Source of the DNA: Streptomyces sp. XM83C
GTDB taxonomy: Bacteria > Actinomycetota > Actinomycetes > Streptomycetales > Streptomycetaceae
DNA: 34,695 nucleotides
Direction: 5' to 3'
NCBI RefSeq assembly: GCF_023072675.1
Contig: NZ_JALLGL010000031.1
Coordinates: 1 to 34,695 of the forward strand
Shown here: one piece after another, positions 16,902 through 30,000 of the stretch
Layout: the number at the start of each line of letters is the position of its first letter
Position numbering within the stretch: position 1 is the first letter of the stretch
Notes under the pieces: model-generated
Database searches by the model: none
Told to the model about the DNA's origin: nothing
The model's input: the letters and a program-made list of their open reading frames with translations, nothing else
Translations under genes and position numbers: made by a program

Positions 16902-19900
16902 TCACTCGTGCCGGGGCCCCTGACCGGGCGGCGGGTTGAGAGTGGACTGGTAATTTCCCCCCTCACCCTCCACCAACGGGTTCTCCAACGTGAGCCCTGC
17001 GGCAGCCATCCGGTCGTACTCTGCCAGGACAAGTCGCTTAGTGCGGTACTCGCCGAACTTGGCAATCTCGTTGTTCTTCAGGCCGCCCGACTCGGACTTG
17101 AAGGATTCCAGAATGTAGTCGGCATCATCGCGGGAGATTCCATAGAGATGGAAGAAGTATGCGTCCAATTCGGCACGTAGGCAAGCGCGGCGATTCTCGT
17201 CCCAGCGGAACGGGCCGTCTTTGTCGCCTAGATCGCGGGCCAGTGGGGTCATGTCATAGGCCGTATAGACAAGCTCAAGGACTCGCGGCAAGAGAAACGG
17301 TACATGAGGTTCGAGGCTTGAGGGAGAAGGGACAGGAAGCTGCTTCCAAATGAACAGCTTCATATGAGCGTCGCTGATTTTCTGGCGGCTAATGAAGTCG
17401 AATACCAGGGAGGACTGGGTCCCTACCAGTGCAGCCACGAGTGGGGGGGAAACTCGAGGGAACATCAGGGGGAAAGTATGGCCGACAGCAGTGCGCGGGA
17501 TAAACGCGGGAATGGCCGTGCGCTCATTCGTGGATGCGGTCACGTCGCACCAGCCGCAAAGCCAGCCGTGATCCCAGTTCTCTTCAGCCAGGCGTCGCTC
17601 AACTCCCTTGATGTGGACATCTCGATTGTTTCGTCGTGTAGGGACTTCTCCGTGCTGCTGAACCCAGTTGAGCGGCATAGCGAAACGTCCAGGATCTTGC
17701 AACTCCGCGCTGGGAAGATACCTGGGTTGGTTTTGCCGGTTCACGGCAGTCGGACTTCTGACGACGTCAGCCGCACGATGGGTGAAGAAGTCGACCATCT
17801 TCGCCTCGTACAGCGGTAGCATCCGCTTCCCGTCCCGCTCGAAGATATTGCCCCGTAGTTCCCACCCGTCGGCTTCGAGTTGCTCTCGACTGCGGAAGAG
17901 GTCAGAGTCGTCAGTCATATCGAAGAGTCGCTTGAAGGAAACATTCCACGGGTTGCCTTGTGGACGTCCCTCATCCCATAGCACAGGCAAACGCCGGTGC
18001 ACTCCTGCTGTAATGTCCGCGTCGCGTTGAGTGCGGAACACTGGCAGGGTGCCGGTATTCGGGTTGATCCGACCCACGTCCTCAGGGTCCAACGCGAAGA
18101 CTCGGTTCGGGTCTTCCAAATCCGTGATTTCGGACAGGAAGAAGCCGATGCGGCTGGCGTCCGCGCGCGTGATTCTTCCAGTGAGGGAGAGCAAACAGAA
18201 CTTGTAACGGGAGTCGACACTTTCGAACCACTTACCACCCTTCGGCAGTGCGGGTGATTTAGGGCGGCGGTTCTCGAAGTCATACAGCGACACCAGGGCC
18301 CCGCGTCGGGTGAAGTCACCGAACAGGTACTGCGAGCCTGCTCCGGTTGCGATGGCGGTTGGCAGTACCAAACCGAATCTGCCAAGGGCGGCAACCACGT
18401 TCGCCGCTCGCTCTGCAAACAACGTGTCCGTCTGAAGCGAGTTGACGCCCTTGGCTGTCAGTCCCTTCGCGCAGAAAGGAAACACCCCGGAGTTCGCTGC
18501 GAAGTGGAACGTCCCCTTTACTGCGCGCCGTGCCTCGCGGTACTTCTTCCCCGCCTCCGGATTCTCCTGCTCCCACGCCGTGATGCGCGTGCGTCTAGCC
18601 TGACCGGAGATCTCTGCGATCTCGGGCGCGACCACGCTGAAGTACTTCTTGTCCTCGAAGTCGACCTTGTCCCACGGCGGATTTCCCACCACACACGAGA
18701 AGCCGCCGGCCCATCCCGTGCTGGGATTGACCGCGTCGGCACCCGTTGATCTTTCACCGTTGTCCGGGACGGCGAAGATCTCCGGAAACTCGAGGTGCCA
18801 GTGGAAGAACCCGTACTGGTCCCGCAGCCGCACGATCTCATCGTGCGTGGACTGCGGCGCTGCCGTGCCCTCCGGGCTCTCAAGGTCCCGGAAGACTTTG
18901 TGCGTAATGGCAGGCGGCGCATCCTCGTTCTTGACCCAGACGAAGGCCGCACACCAGGCGTCCGCCAGGTGGAGGGCTCGCAGATACTCGGCCGAGGTCG
19001 TCCAGTCGCGGTACGCAGCCTCCTTCTGGCGTACCTCCGCAAGGGTGTCTGCGGGAGCCGTGGTGATCCGCCGTAGCCCATGTGCGAACGACGTGTTGGC
19101 CACGTTGGTCTCGGTCGCGAGGTCGAAAAGGCCTCCCTGCCCCTGCCGCTCCATGGCGTTGCGGTTCCGCAGTTGCCTGGCCCAGGCCTCGTCATCGCCC
19201 TCGATCTTCTTGAACGCCTGATCCGGGATCCCATCACGCATCAGCGCCGGTGTCGCCCCGATCAGGCCGTTGCCGTGCTTGATGTGCGCATCCAGGAAGG
19301 TGAGCGGCTTACCGGGCTCCATCGCCTCCAGCCACAGTGACACCTTGGCCAGCTCGACGGCCATCGGGTTGAGGTCTACGCCGTACACGCAGCGCTCGAC
19401 CACCTCGTGCATGGCGTGACGCACGGCCTTCGCCGTCGGTTCGGGACTGTGCTCCCGCACCGCCGCGACACGCTTGGCGATACGCCGCGCCGCCGCGACG
19501 AGGAAGTGCCCTGAACCACAGGCCGGGTCGCAGACCGTGAGGGACAGCAGCTCCTTGACGATGGCGTCGGTGGGGTCCAGGTCGCCGCCAGCGCGGGCCT
19601 TCTCCTCGCCCCGCTTCACGGCATCGTCGATCACCGGGTTCAGCGTCGAGTCGAGCAACGCCTCGGTAAGGGGCGCGGGTGTGTAGTAACTGCCGGTCTT
19701 CTTGCGGTCATTGCCGATGCGGTCGACCAGCTCGAACGTGCGGTCCGCCGCGCTGTGCTTGGGCACCAGCTCCAGCAGTGCCTCGTACACCGAGCCGAGT
19801 TCCTCGGCACCCATGTGCTTGTAGTCGACGGGGCGCCAGCGCTTGGAGCCGGTGTCCCGGACGCGCGCCAGGTGCTTGACCGCCTCGAACAGGTGGCGGT

Positions 19901-21077
19901 TGGCCAGGCGTGCGCCGCGGAGCGGTTCGTCGGCGGGGGTGTCGTTGAAGAGGCCGCCAAGCCCCTTCAGGCCCAGCTCGGGGCGGCCCTTCTCGGAGCC
20001 CAGCGCCGTGATCAGCAGCTCCAGGGCCCGGTACCGGTCGTCGTGGGCCGTGCCCGGGCGGCGCAGTGCATCGCGGCGGAGGCGGGCGGTGGAGAAGTAG
20101 CGGGCGAAGCGGTCGCGGGTCACCTCGTCCGCTGCCGGGTCGAGCAGCGCGTCGCGGTCCTCGGTGACGAAGAGGAAGATCATGCGGTAGACCAGCCGGA
20201 GCAGTGCCGTCTGGAAGGCATGAACGTCGAGGTTCTCGCGCAGCTTGTGGTTGTCCGGGTGGCTCAGGAAGCCCGTACCCAGGACGGTGAGAGCCGCCTG
20301 CACGCCGTCCCGGAAGTGATCGAGCGCCCGGCTGCCGGACTCGATGGCGACGGTGCGCCACTTCTCCAGCCAGCACCCCGAAGGCGCCGCCCCCTCCGGC
20401 ACCGTGAACCGGGAGGCGTGCAGCAGGCTGTACAACAGGACGAACTCGCTGAACAGCTCGCCGTCGAACAGGGCCTCCAGGTCGAACTCGACGTACGCGG
20501 CCGTGGAGAACGACGACGAGTCGCGCAGCAGGCGCAGCCGGCGGCCGTTGGTGAGGACCGCCCACAGGTGGGCCTCGGTGCGGTTCAGGCAGTCCTGGAG
20601 CATCGACTGCGGCGGCACCTGGCCGGGGGCGAGGCGCTTGTCCAGCTCCTGGTTCCAGGGGATCACATGGATCAGGGCGGGCCCGTGCCGGTGGGAGACC
20701 GGGAACCGCTTCTCCGGGTCGGAGTCGGCGGGGATGCCCGCCGCGCCGACCTCGGTGAGCGCGCCGAAGTCCAGCTTGCGGAAGAGCTGGGCCAGCCAGT
20801 CCGTGCCGGCGCGGCCCGTCGGGTCGGCGGCCGGGGCGCCCGTCGTCGGGTCGGAGGGCAGCGCGGCCCGCAGTTCGCGCCACAGAGGCTTGAGGTACTC
20901 CCAGGCGCGCTCGGCCTCGTCACGGACCGGCACCGACGAGGGTAGACCGTAGTCGGCGGGCTTGGTGCCGGGCAGGTTCCGCGCCTCGGCGATACGCAGC
21001 AGCATGTCGGCGGGGAGCAGACCGCCGACCGTGGTGACGGCGGTGAAGGCCAGACTGGTGCGGGTGGCGGCGGACAT
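16902..21077 (-). CDS. Large N-6 adenine DNA methylase, DrmMI/PglX-like
   Basis: A 1391-residue class I DNA methyltransferase expected to methylate adenine in host DNA and mark it as self. AdoMet motif I is [10 protein letters not shown] (about residue 515), followed by [19 protein letters not shown] and the catalytic motif NPPW (about residue 798), all intact. The size and these motifs match DISARM DrmMI and BREX PglX methylases. The C-terminal part, which should hold the target-recognition domain (about residues 860-1391), is encoded by DNA of much lower GC (about 53% at 17221-17400). ATG 21077 overlaps the stop of the SNF2 helicase by one base (TGATG), so the two are translationally coupled. 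The H1-like gene follows after 30 bp. Confidence 0.9.
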   Translation of the reverse strand: MSAATRTSLAFTAVTTVGGLLPADMLLRIAEARNLPGTKPADYGLPSSVPVRDEAERAWEYLKPLWRELRAALPSDPTTGAPAADPTGRAGTDWLAQLFRKLDFGALTEVGAAGIPADSDPEKRFPVSHRHGPALIHVIPWNQELDKRLAPGQVPPQSMLQDCLNRTEAHLWAVLTNGRRLRLLRDSSSFSTAAYVEFDLEALFDGELFSEFVLLYSLLHASRFTVPEGAAPSGCWLEKWRTVAIESGSRALDHFRDGVQAALTVLGTGFLSHPDNHKLRENLDVHAFQTALLRLVYRMIFLFVTEDRDALLDPAADEVTRDRFARYFSTARLRRDALRRPGTAHDDRYRALELLITALGSEKGRPELGLKGLGGLFNDTPADEPLRGARLANRHLFEAVKHLARVRDTGSKRWRPVDYKHMGAEELGSVYEALLELVPKHSAADRTFELVDRIGNDRKKTGSYYTPAPLTEALLDSTLNPVIDDAVKRGEEKARAGGDLDPTDAIVKELLSLTVCDPACGSGHFLVAAARRIAKRVAAVREHSPEPTAKAVRHAMHEVVERCVYGVDLNPMAVELAKVSLWLEAMEPGKPLTFLDAHIKHGNGLIGATPALMRDGIPDQAFKKIEGDDEAWARQLRNRNAMERQGQGGLFDLATETNVANTSFAHGLRRITTAPADTLAEVRQKEAAYRDWTTSAEYLRALHLADAWCAAFVWVKNEDAPPAITHKVFRDLESPEGTAAPQSTHDEIVRLRDQYGFFHWHLEFPEIFAVPDNGERSTGADAVNPSTGWAGGFSCVVGNPPWDKVDFEDKKYFSVVAPEIAEISGQARRTRITAWEQENPEAGKKYREARRAVKGTFHFAANSGVFPFCAKGLTAKGVNSLQTDTLFAERAANVVAALGRFGLVLPTAIATGAGSQYLFGDFTRRGALVSLYDFENRRPKSPALPKGGKWFESVDSRYKFCLLSLTGRITRADASRIGFFLSEITDLEDPNRVFALDPEDVGRINPNTGTLPVFRTQRDADITAGVHRRLPVLWDEGRPQGNPWNVSFKRLFDMTDDSDLFRSREQLEADGWELRGNIFERDGKRMLPLYEAKMVDFFTHRAADVVRSPTAVNRQNQPRYLPSAELQDPGRFAMPLNWVQQHGEVPTRRNNRDVHIKGVERRLAEENWDHGWLCGWCDVTASTNERTAIPAFIPRTAVGHTFPLMFPRVSPPLVAALVGTQSSLVFDFISRQKISDAHMKLFIWKQLPVPSPSSLEPHVPFLLPRVLELVYTAYDMTPLARDLGDKDGPFRWDENRRACLRAELDAYFFHLYGISRDDADYILESFKSESGGLKNNEIAKFGEYRTKRLVLAEYDRMAAAGLTLENPLVEGEGGNYQSTLNPPPGQGPRHE

Positions 21078-24013
21078 CAGGCGTGGGCTCCGGACACGGT
21101 AGAGGCGGGCTGCGGCAGGTACACGTACACGCCGAGAACGTCGGCGGGCTCCTGCGGGACGATCTTCAGGCCGCGGACGATCTCCTCGTTGGCCTTGCGG
21201 ACCCGGCGGTGCGAGGCGTCGAGTTCGGCGGCGAGCCGCTTGCCGTACTCGGTGAGATGGCCGGACAGGCCGGGCAGACCCTCCAGGGCTCGGGTGATCT
21301 GGTTGCGGGCCAGCTGCTCATGGGTGTTGGCCGTGGCGCGGGCCGACAGCAGGGCCGTCGCCGCGTCCTCGTCGAGCCAGCGGGCGCGGGCGGGCGCGCC
21401 CTCGAAGGCGAGGAGGCGGGCGTCCTCGGCGACGAGCTGCCGCTCGCCCGTGCGGGACGGCAGGGTGAGATGGAAGCGGTAGCGGACCAGCAGCAGCGTG
21501 GTGCGGATACCCACCGCGTCCGTCGTGACGACACCGCAGCGGCGGGCCGGGCGGGGGCCGTGCGTGTTCGCGTCGAGCGCGGAGTCCAGCACGTAGGAGG
21601 CGATCGCGCCGATCGCCGGGTCGGTGCGGACGAGGGCGGCCTCGCCACGGCCGATCGCGGGGGAGGAACGGAACGCAATCTCGCGGTCCTCCTCGATCAG
21701 CCGCCCGCCCAGCGTCGCCGCGAGCGCGTCACGCAGGCCGGCGGGGGCGCCGCCGACCTGGGCGGTGAAATCGCCGCTGCCGTCCCGTGGATCACGGACC
21801 CGGGCGTCCAGGTCGCGCAGCGCCTCCAGGGTGAACGCGCGGACCTCGTCGGCACCGCCCAGCGCGGCCCGGACGGCGGCGACCTCGCGGGCCACCTCCT
21901 CCGGGTGGATGGCCCGCTGCGCGTACTTGGAGCGGGACGTCTTCTCCCGCTCGGCGGCCGACGTCCACTCGCGTTCGACACGGTCGAAGGACTCCTGGTG
22001 GCCGGGGAGTTCGAACAGGCTTTCCTGGCTGCCCTGCCGCCCGTGCAGGAGGAGCCACTCCACGACGGCGTCGGTGACACCGCTGGCGGTCTCGTCCGGG
22101 ACGGACACGGAGATACCGAGATCCTTCTTGATCTGCCGGTGCTTCTTGAACAGCACCTCCAGCACCTTGCCGTCGATACCGTTGTCCTCGCCGTACATGG
22201 TGATGACGCGGACCTGGTCGCGTCTCTGGCCGTAGCGGTCGACGCGGCCCTCCCGCTGGTCGTGGCGGGTCGGGTTCCAGGCGAGGTCGTAGTGGACGAC
22301 GGCGTCGAAATGATGCTGGAGGTTGACACCCTCGGAGAGGCAGTCCGTGGCGATCAGCACCCGGCGGGCCGCCGGGTCGTCGGCCTCGTCGGCGGCGAGC
22401 TGCTCCACCCGCTCCAGACGCTGCTGCGGCGACAGCGTGCCCGTCACGGCCTCGATCCGCGTCTTCTTGCCGAGCTTTCCGTCGAGCTGTTCCTTGAGAT
22501 AGTCGGCCGTCGGGATGTAGCGGCAGAAGACGATCGGGTTGTAGCCGTCGGCGAGCAGCGCCTTCAGATGCCGGGTGAGCGCCTTCAGCTTGGCGTCCTC
22601 CGCCGGGCCGAACAACTCCTCCGCCCGCTCGGCGAGTTCACGCAGCCGGGAGTCCGTGTCCTCCGACTCGGCGGCGCCGGGCGCCACATCCATGCCCTCC
22701 ATGCGGTCGTTCTCCGCCGAGTCCGCGGCGACCGGGGCGCCCAGCACGTCCGCCTCACGCGCGGTGCGGGCGGCGGCCGACTCCGAGCGGGTCTTCAGGG
22801 TCTGCGCCGCCGCGGCGGGCGAGGACACCATCGAGCGGAGCAGCGCGATCACCGACCACCAGGCGATACGGGCCTCCCGCCGGCCCTGCTCACCGGCCTC
22901 CCGCACCCGGTCCTTGGCGTAGGCGATGGCGTCGTCGAGCAGCGCCCGGTAGGCGGGCGTCAGCTTGTACGGCTCGTCCTTCGTCCACCGGTCCGACGGG
23001 AACGCGGTCCGCTCGGCGAGAGAATCGTCGGCGAGACCGTCCTCCTTCGTCAGATACTCACGCACGTCCGCCCGCTTGCGGGCCACGAAATGCTCGGCCA
23101 GCTTGGCGCGGCCCGCCGGGGAGTCCAGGTCCAGCGTCGCCAGCTCCGGCCTGACCAGGCCCAGCAGATTGCGGAACGCGGACTCCTTGCCGGAGTGCGG
23201 GGTCGCCGTCAGCAGCAGCAGATGCCGGTCCGCGTCGGCGGAGACCCGGCGCAGCAGCTCGTACCGCAGCTGGTTCGCGGCGGCCGACGAACCGTTCTGC
23301 GCGGGATCGTCGGCGGCCACACACGTGTGCGCCTCGTCGACGATCACCAGGTCGGGGCAGTGCCGTACGAAATCCTCGCGGTGCCGGGTCGACTTGATGA
23401 AGTCCGTCGAGATGATCGTGAACGGATGCCTGTCGAACAGGGACTGGCCCAGCTCCAGGCCACGTTCGAGACGGCTCACCGTGGAGGCGAGGACCAGCTC
23501 GGCGTCGATGCCGAACTTCTCCCGCAGCTCCGCCTGCCACTGCTCGGCCAGCGCCGGCGAGCACAGCACCGCCAGCCGCGACGCCTCGCCCTGCGCCAGC
23601 AGCTCCTTCGCGATCAGGCCCGCCTCCACGGTCTTGCCGATACCGACGTCGTCGGAGATCAGCAGCCGTACCGTGCGCTGCCGCAGCGCCATCAGCAGCG
23701 GCACCAGCTGATAGGCGCGCGGCTCCACCGCGATCGACGCCAGCGAACGGAACGGGCCCGCGCCGGAACGGAACCCGATCCGCAGCGCCGTGCGCAGCAG
23801 ACCCGCCGCCCGCTGGTCGCCCAGGTCGTCCGGGCCGGGCGCGGCGAACTCGGCGGGCCGCACCTCCTCGAACGCGGGGAACACGGCCGCGATGTCGTCG
23901 TCGCTGCCGCCCAGCGGGCGCAGCACCAGCATGTCCGGTGCGCTCTCCGGCAGCACCACCCACTCCCGGCCACGGGCGGCGACCAGGGAACCGGCTGTGT
24001 ATGTGAGGCTCAT
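21077..24013 (-). CDS. SNF2-family helicase/translocase, DrmD-like
   Basis: A 978-residue SF2 ATPase of the SNF2/RapA type. The N-terminal RecA lobe has DDVGIGKTVEAG (Walker A, residues 124-128), IVDEAH (DEAH at 226-229) and TATPHSGKE. The C-terminal lobe has GTLSPQQR, TDCLSEGVNLQ and REGRVDRYGQRR (about 588-598). The C-terminal 350 residues are a helical extension with no named domain. Class 1 DISARM systems contain such a helicase (DrmD) directly before the DrmMI methylase, the same order as here. ATG 24013 follows GAGGAAA at a longish spacing of about 11 bases. It lies 38 bp after the kinase-helicase stop and overlaps the methylase start, so all three genes form one operon. Confidence 0.9.
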   Translation of the reverse strand: MSLTYTAGSLVAARGREWVVLPESAPDMLVLRPLGGSDDDIAAVFPAFEEVRPAEFAAPGPDDLGDQRAAGLLRTALRIGFRSGAGPFRSLASIAVEPRAYQLVPLLMALRQRTVRLLISDDVGIGKTVEAGLIAKELLAQGEASRLAVLCSPALAEQWQAELREKFGIDAELVLASTVSRLERGLELGQSLFDRHPFTIISTDFIKSTRHREDFVRHCPDLVIVDEAHTCVAADDPAQNGSSAAANQLRYELLRRVSADADRHLLLLTATPHSGKESAFRNLLGLVRPELATLDLDSPAGRAKLAEHFVARKRADVREYLTKEDGLADDSLAERTAFPSDRWTKDEPYKLTPAYRALLDDAIAYAKDRVREAGEQGRREARIAWWSVIALLRSMVSSPAAAAQTLKTRSESAAARTAREADVLGAPVAADSAENDRMEGMDVAPGAAESEDTDSRLRELAERAEELFGPAEDAKLKALTRHLKALLADGYNPIVFCRYIPTADYLKEQLDGKLGKKTRIEAVTGTLSPQQRLERVEQLAADEADDPAARRVLIATDCLSEGVNLQHHFDAVVHYDLAWNPTRHDQREGRVDRYGQRRDQVRVITMYGEDNGIDGKVLEVLFKKHRQIKKDLGISVSVPDETASGVTDAVVEWLLLHGRQGSQESLFELPGHQESFDRVEREWTSAAEREKTSRSKYAQRAIHPEEVAREVAAVRAALGGADEVRAFTLEALRDLDARVRDPRDGSGDFTAQVGGAPAGLRDALAATLGGRLIEEDREIAFRSSPAIGRGEAALVRTDPAIGAIASYVLDSALDANTHGPRPARRCGVVTTDAVGIRTTLLLVRYRFHLTLPSRTGERQLVAEDARLLAFEGAPARARWLDEDAATALLSARATANTHEQLARNQITRALEGLPGLSGHLTEYGKRLAAELDASHRRVRKANEEIVRGLKIVPQEPADVLGVYVYLPQPASTVSGAHA

Positions 24014-24051
24014 GGATGACTCGGTTTCCTCGGGATCGAGCGGGCGGGCGG

Positions 24052-27000
24052 TCAGCGCAGACGGAAGTAGGCGGCGTTCTCCCCGACAATGGCGTCCCAG
24101 TCGGCGTCCGTCGGGAACCGCAGGACGTCCCAGCCGGCGTCCTCCAGACGGTAGCCCGCCTCGATGTCGCGTCCGCTGTCAGGTGTGTCGCCGGGCCGGT
24201 CCACGAACACGGCGAGATGCGCGCCCTCCAGCCGGAACACGAAGTCCGGGCGGGCCGCCGCCTCGGCGACGAACACATCCGTCTCGTCCGGCAGGCGGTA
24301 GCCCCTCGCGTTCAGCCAGCCCGCCAGATCGCCCGCCGCCACCATGCCCGACAGATCGGTCTCCGGCGGTCTCGACACGGGGGCGGCCTGCGGCTCGGCC
24401 GTGGCGGTGAGCCTGCGGAACTGCTCGCTGCGGGACTCGCCGCGGTCCTCCCGCCGGGTCAGCGCCGTCGCCAGCCGCAGCAGCAGCGGCCGGGCCGCAT
24501 GCCGGCTCAGCAGACGGTGATGCGTCTGGTTCGCGTACGTCAGCAGACACGCGTAGCAGCCGCGGGCGCACTTCTCGCCGTTGCCCGGGCCGCCCTCGTC
24601 CCTGCCGGTCCCCGGATGGAAGTGGCAGATCTCCAGCGCCGTGCGGGCCGCCTTCGCGAGGGCGTCCTTCTCGTGCTGGATGCGGCGCAGCACCCCCGCG
24701 CCGCCCTCCGCGGCCTCCGTGAACAGCATCCGGCGGCGCGGACCCTCGTCCGGCGGCAGCAGCTCCGCCGTCAGCTCCGAGTCCTCCAGCTCGAACGCCG
24801 CCTCGATGCCCCGCTCCAGCGCGTACAGGAACGACAGCGCCTCCGGCTCCGGCAGCGCCTCCTCCAGCGTGACCACGAGAATGTTGCGGCGGTCCTCCAC
24901 ATACGGCAGCACCCGCTTCTTGCGGCGCTTCTCGTTGCCGTCCTCGTCCACCACCGGCATGCCCGTGCCCTCGATGGCGTCCGCGGCGGCCCGGTCGTTC
25001 AGCCAGCGGCCGTCACCCAGATCCAGCCAGTACCCGTCCTGCTCGCCCTCCTTCGCGCGGACCCGCCCCACATTGGTGATGCGGACCGTGGCCGAGTCGC
25101 CATAGTCCAGGTCCAGGACGGGCGTGCCGTCGGCGTCGCAGACATGCGAGGTCAGGCGGCCCTTGCGGGCGCCGTGATCCTGGAAGGCGTACGACGTCTC
25201 CAGACGGAAACCGGCCCGGCGGCGCTCCTCCTCGTCCGAGGAGATCCGCTCACGCGGAGTGGTGTACACGGTGTGCAGATGCAGCAGGCCCGTGCGCTTC
25301 GTGCGCAGCTCCTCCCCGCACATCGTGCAGCGGTCCACGCCCGCCTTCACCGGATGGTGGTAGCCGCAGCCGTCGCAGCGGCGGGCCTCCGCCGTCGCCA
25401 GCTCACCCGAGGCGTCCGGCGGCAACTGCACCCGGGTCACCTGGTAGCGGGCGCCCTCGTGGTAGATCAGCGAGCCCGGCCCGAACTCGCGGATCGCGAG
25501 GAACCGGGGCCGCTGCACATAGTCCCCGTCGGCGTTGCGGCGGCTGCCCGAACGCGGGATGTACGCGGCGAGCGGCAGCCTCGGGAAGCTGTAACCCGGC
25601 AGGAAACCCTCCGACGCGAGATAGCGGTACGGGTTGAAGTCGCTCATCACCGACTTGCTGTCCACCGACCTGTTCAGCAGCAGATTCGTCTGCGTCTCCG
25701 CCTCCCGGCGACGCGACCGCGCCCGGCTCTGCTCACCGGGGGAGAGGGTGTGGTCGACGACCCGCTTGTTCTGCTCGTACTGGTCGATGACCGCCGCGCG
25801 GAACAGATCCCGCCACCGGTCGAAAGACCGGTCGAACTTCTCCGGCGCCCGCTCGATGCGGTCCTCGATCCACTCGTCGTACCACCACGTCGTCTTCTCG
25901 AAATCCGCGATCAGCGGCGCGAGCACCGTCCGCGCGGTCGCCGCGGCCCGACGGCGGGCGTCCTCGTCCAGGGACCTCGACAGGATCTCCGGCAGCAGCG
26001 GCAGCGGCATGTGCGGATCCGGCCGGTCGCCGCCCTCCGGGTCGTACGCGACATCGATCACCTCCGGGATCGCCGAGCCCAGCCTCATCCCGGTCTCCGC
26101 GAGCCAGATGCCCTGAAGGTGGGAGCGGACCAGGTCCTCGTTGGCGAGATCCAGCCGCGGCGGCGCCACCTGACCCGACACCATGTCCCGCGACCTGCGG
26201 AAGTAGTACTGGTCGTGGCTGTTGCCGGTCGCGCAGTACGTCGTCACCAGCGCAGGCTGACCTGAGCGGCCCGCCCGGCCCGAACGCTGCGCGTAGTTCG
26301 CCGGAGTCGGCGGCACATTGCGCATCAGCACCGCGTTCAGCGAGGAGATGTCCACGCCCAGCTCCATCGTCGGCGAGCAGTACAGCAGCGGCAGCTCGCC
26401 CTCGCGGAACTTCTGCTCCCGCTCCAGCCGGTCCTCCGGAGGGACCTGCGCGGTGTGCTCGTGCGCGTACAGGCCGGCCAGATCGGCGGCGGCCGTGCGG
26501 TACAGGTCACGGAAGAACGGGTTCACGCGCGGGCCCTCACCGCTGCTGTAGGTGCGGGTCAGCGGGTCGATCACACCGCGCTCACCGTCGCCGGCCCGCC
26601 AGATCAGCGCGGCGGCGGACACCCGGAAGCCGGTCCGCTTCTCCGACGGCCGCCGCCGGTACGCCGCCCCGGACCGCTCCGGCGTGGCGTCCACCTCCCG
26701 CACCAGCTCCGCGTCCCTCAGCACCTTCAGCAGGTCCTCGATGACCTTCTGCACGTCCTCCAGGGACATGCCCCGCAGCTCCGGCATGTTCCGCTGAAGG
26801 TACTTGCCGAACTTGCCGCGCGCCGACAGGAACAGCGCCGACCGCTCCGTGCCGGGCTTCGACGCGTACGGGTAGGCGGTGCCGACGGCCGGGCGGTCGC
26901 TGTCGCCCAGCACCCACGGGCCGGTCAGCCGCTCCTCGCTGGCCCGCTGCAACGCGTCGAAGTCGTCCCGGAAATACTGCACGTCGATCGCCAGGGCGCG

Positions 27001-30000
27001 CCGCATGTGGTCGAGGAGGGCACGGCACACGTCCTCCCGCAGCCCCGGATCGGCGTCCCGCAGCACCGCGTGCGTGGCCTGCCAGCGGTCCCGCTCGGCC
27101 GCGAGCCAGCCGAGGTCCTCGTAGTCGATGCGCAGCAGACCCGTCTGCTCCAGATTCGGCATCGTGATGCGCCAGCCGCGCTCCAGATCCCGGTACAGGC
27201 GGTAGCCGACGACATCCCGGAACGTCTTCGCCGCCCGCCGCTCCATCGACGGCGGCAGATTCGAGCCGAGCGCGTAGTCGGCGGGCGTCAGCCCCATCAC
27301 CTCGGTGACCGCCTCCGCGAGATCGTCGTGCCGCAGCCCCTCCTCACCGGCCCGCAGCGCCGCCTCGTACAGCGCGCCCCGCAACTGCGTCACCTGCGCG
27401 AAGTCGTTGAAATGCCCGGCCTGGAGCGACGCGTCCTGCCGGTTGTCGACGAACGTCAGCAGCTTGCGGGCCTCCTTGCCCAGGCTGTCCTCCGGGACCG
27501 CCCGCAGGGACCGCACGATCGACGTCGAGATCAGCGACGTCGCCGACGAACGGCCCTCCTGGTCCAGCGTCGCCAGCTTCGCGAAGTCCCGGCCGCGCGT
27601 CTGCTCGTACGACACCTGACAGGTCACGCAGAACAGGAACGGCGCCGGCACGAACGCGGCCACCAGGCCCTCGCCCGACTCGGCGGCGTACGGATCCACC
27701 ACCACCCGCTTCGGCAGACGGTGCCGGTACGACTTCCTCACCACCGACACGCCCCGCGCGTCCGTCTCCAGCCAGGACTCCGGGACCCGCCGGTCGTCCA
27801 CTGCCCGCTGCGGATCCGCCGGCCACTCGTAGTCCTCGCCCGGCATGCCCACATACAGATAGCCCTCGCCGTCGCGGCCCCCGGACGCGGAGGTGTCCCG
27901 GCGCGGCTCGTACCGGAAGGCGCCGCCGTCCTCGATGCGCCACACCGTCAGATACTCCTGCCCGCACTCACGGCAGAACGCCAGCGGGAACAGGGGCTTG
28001 CCGCCGCTGTCCGGCTGCTCCAGCTGATAGGTGCGGGTCAGCGGCCGGGTCAGCGGGTCCTCGAGCGTCGTGTAGACGGTGTCGCCCTTCGACAGGAACT
28101 GGTGCAGCCGGAACGCGAACAGCGGGCGCTCCGTCACCGGGTGCTTCGCCTGCGCGCCCGCCTCCAGGGTGGTGCGGATCGCCTCCCGCACCTGCTCCTC
28201 CGGCACCCCGGACTCCCGGTGCAGCTCCGCCGCCGCGTTCTCCACGGTGTCCGGCACGCGGCGGCGCAGCAGCCCCGTGCCCTCCTCGCGGACCAGCCCG
28301 AACCGGGACTCCAGCCAGCGCGCCAGCGGGTCCTTCGTCAGCGCCTCGTACGAGCGCGGGGCGGCCGGCACCCGCAGCCGCTCGGCGGGCACCGTCTCGG
28401 GCGCCTCCTCCGTCGCGCGGACCAGGGTCTCGCCGATCACCCGGTGCGGCAGCACCGTCGTACCGAACAGCCGCGTCGCCACCCTGGCCACCTCGCGCTG
28501 CTGGTCCTCCCAGGTGCCCTCCGTGGACATCGTCGCGGACGTGCCGATGCACTGGAGGGTGTCCGAGGCGCGGCACGCCTCCCGCACCCGGCGGATCAGG
28601 AACGCCACATCGGCGCCCTGCCGGCCGCGGTAGGTGTGCAGCTCGTCGAAGACGAGGAACCGCAGCCCCTCCGCCTTGCCGATCAGGCTGTCGCGGTCGT
28701 CCGGCCGGGTCAGCATCAGCTCCAGCATCACGTAGTTCGTGAGGAGGATGTCCGGCGGGTTCTTGCGGAGCTGCGCGCGCTCCTCCTGGGTCTCCTGGCC
28801 GGTGTAGCGGGCGAAGGTGACCGGCTCGCGGCCCTTGCCGAAGCCGTGCCGCAGATACTTCTCCAACTCGCCGAGCTGCGAGTTCGCCAGCGCGTTCATC
28901 GGGTACACCACGATCGCGCGCACCCGGCCGCCCGCGTTCCGGCCCGCCGCCTCACGCTCCCTCAGCACCCGGTCCACGATCGGCACGATGTACGACAGCG
29001 ACTTGCCGGAGCCCGTGCCGGTGGTCAGCACGTAGGAGTCACCGGCCCGCGCCGCCTCGATCGCCTGCCGCTGATGCAGATGGAAGGTGAGCGGCCGGCC
29101 GTCCGGGCGCGGCGAGGACTCCCTCTTCCCCGCCTGGAAGATCTCCGCGCACCTGGGGTGCAGCAGCCCGTCACGGACCAGGTCGGTGACCTGTCCGCCG
29201 TCCGCGAAGAACGGGTTCAGCGACAGCCACGGGTCCGGCCACTGCGACTTCTTCGCCAGGTCCTCCTCGACGAACGACTCGATGCGGGCGTCACGGAAGA
29301 CGGTCGCGCTCTTCGTGAAGTTCGCGTACTCGTCGATGAGATCGGCGTGGATACCGAACACGTCCATCGCCTCCGGCAGCCGAGGCTCCCGGCGCGGCAC
29401 CGGCGCGGGAGCGGGCGCGGCCGGCTCGGGCAGCAGGGCTCTCAGCCGCGCCACCGGGTCCATCGCCTGCCAGTGCGGGCCGAGCAGCGACGCCGTGGCG
29501 TCCGGGGCGAGGGCGAGCGGGATCAGCGCCTCCCGGACCATCGCCGCGTTCTCCGGCCGGTTCTCGGCGTCCTTCTCCAGCAGCCGCTCCACCAGCCGCA
29601 CCAGCTCCGCCGGCAGATCGGGGCGGACCAGGGTGACCTGCGGCGGGGTGTCGTACAGGTGCTGCTGCGACAGCTCGAACGGGGTGCGCGCCGAGAACGG
29701 CGGCCGGCCGATCAGCAGCTCGTACAGGATGCAGCCCAGCGCGTACAGGTCCGCGGCGGCCGACACCCGCTCGGCGCGGAACTGCTCCGGCGCCATGTAC
29801 CGGGCCGTGCCCACACTCACGCCGGTGCTGGTCAGGCGGGTCTGGTCGGGATCGTCGACCACGGAACCCATACCGAAGTCGAGGATCTTCACCGTGCCGT
29901 CGCGGGTCAGCATCACATTCGCCGGCTTCAGATCACGGTGCACCACCCCCGCCGTGTGCGCGGCGGTCAGCCCCGACGCGATCTGCGCGCCGATCGCCGC

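Noticed and set aside
21083..24019. Long plus-strand frame exactly opposite the SNF2 helicase
   Set aside because: Antisense shadow; the minus strand carries all helicase motifs.
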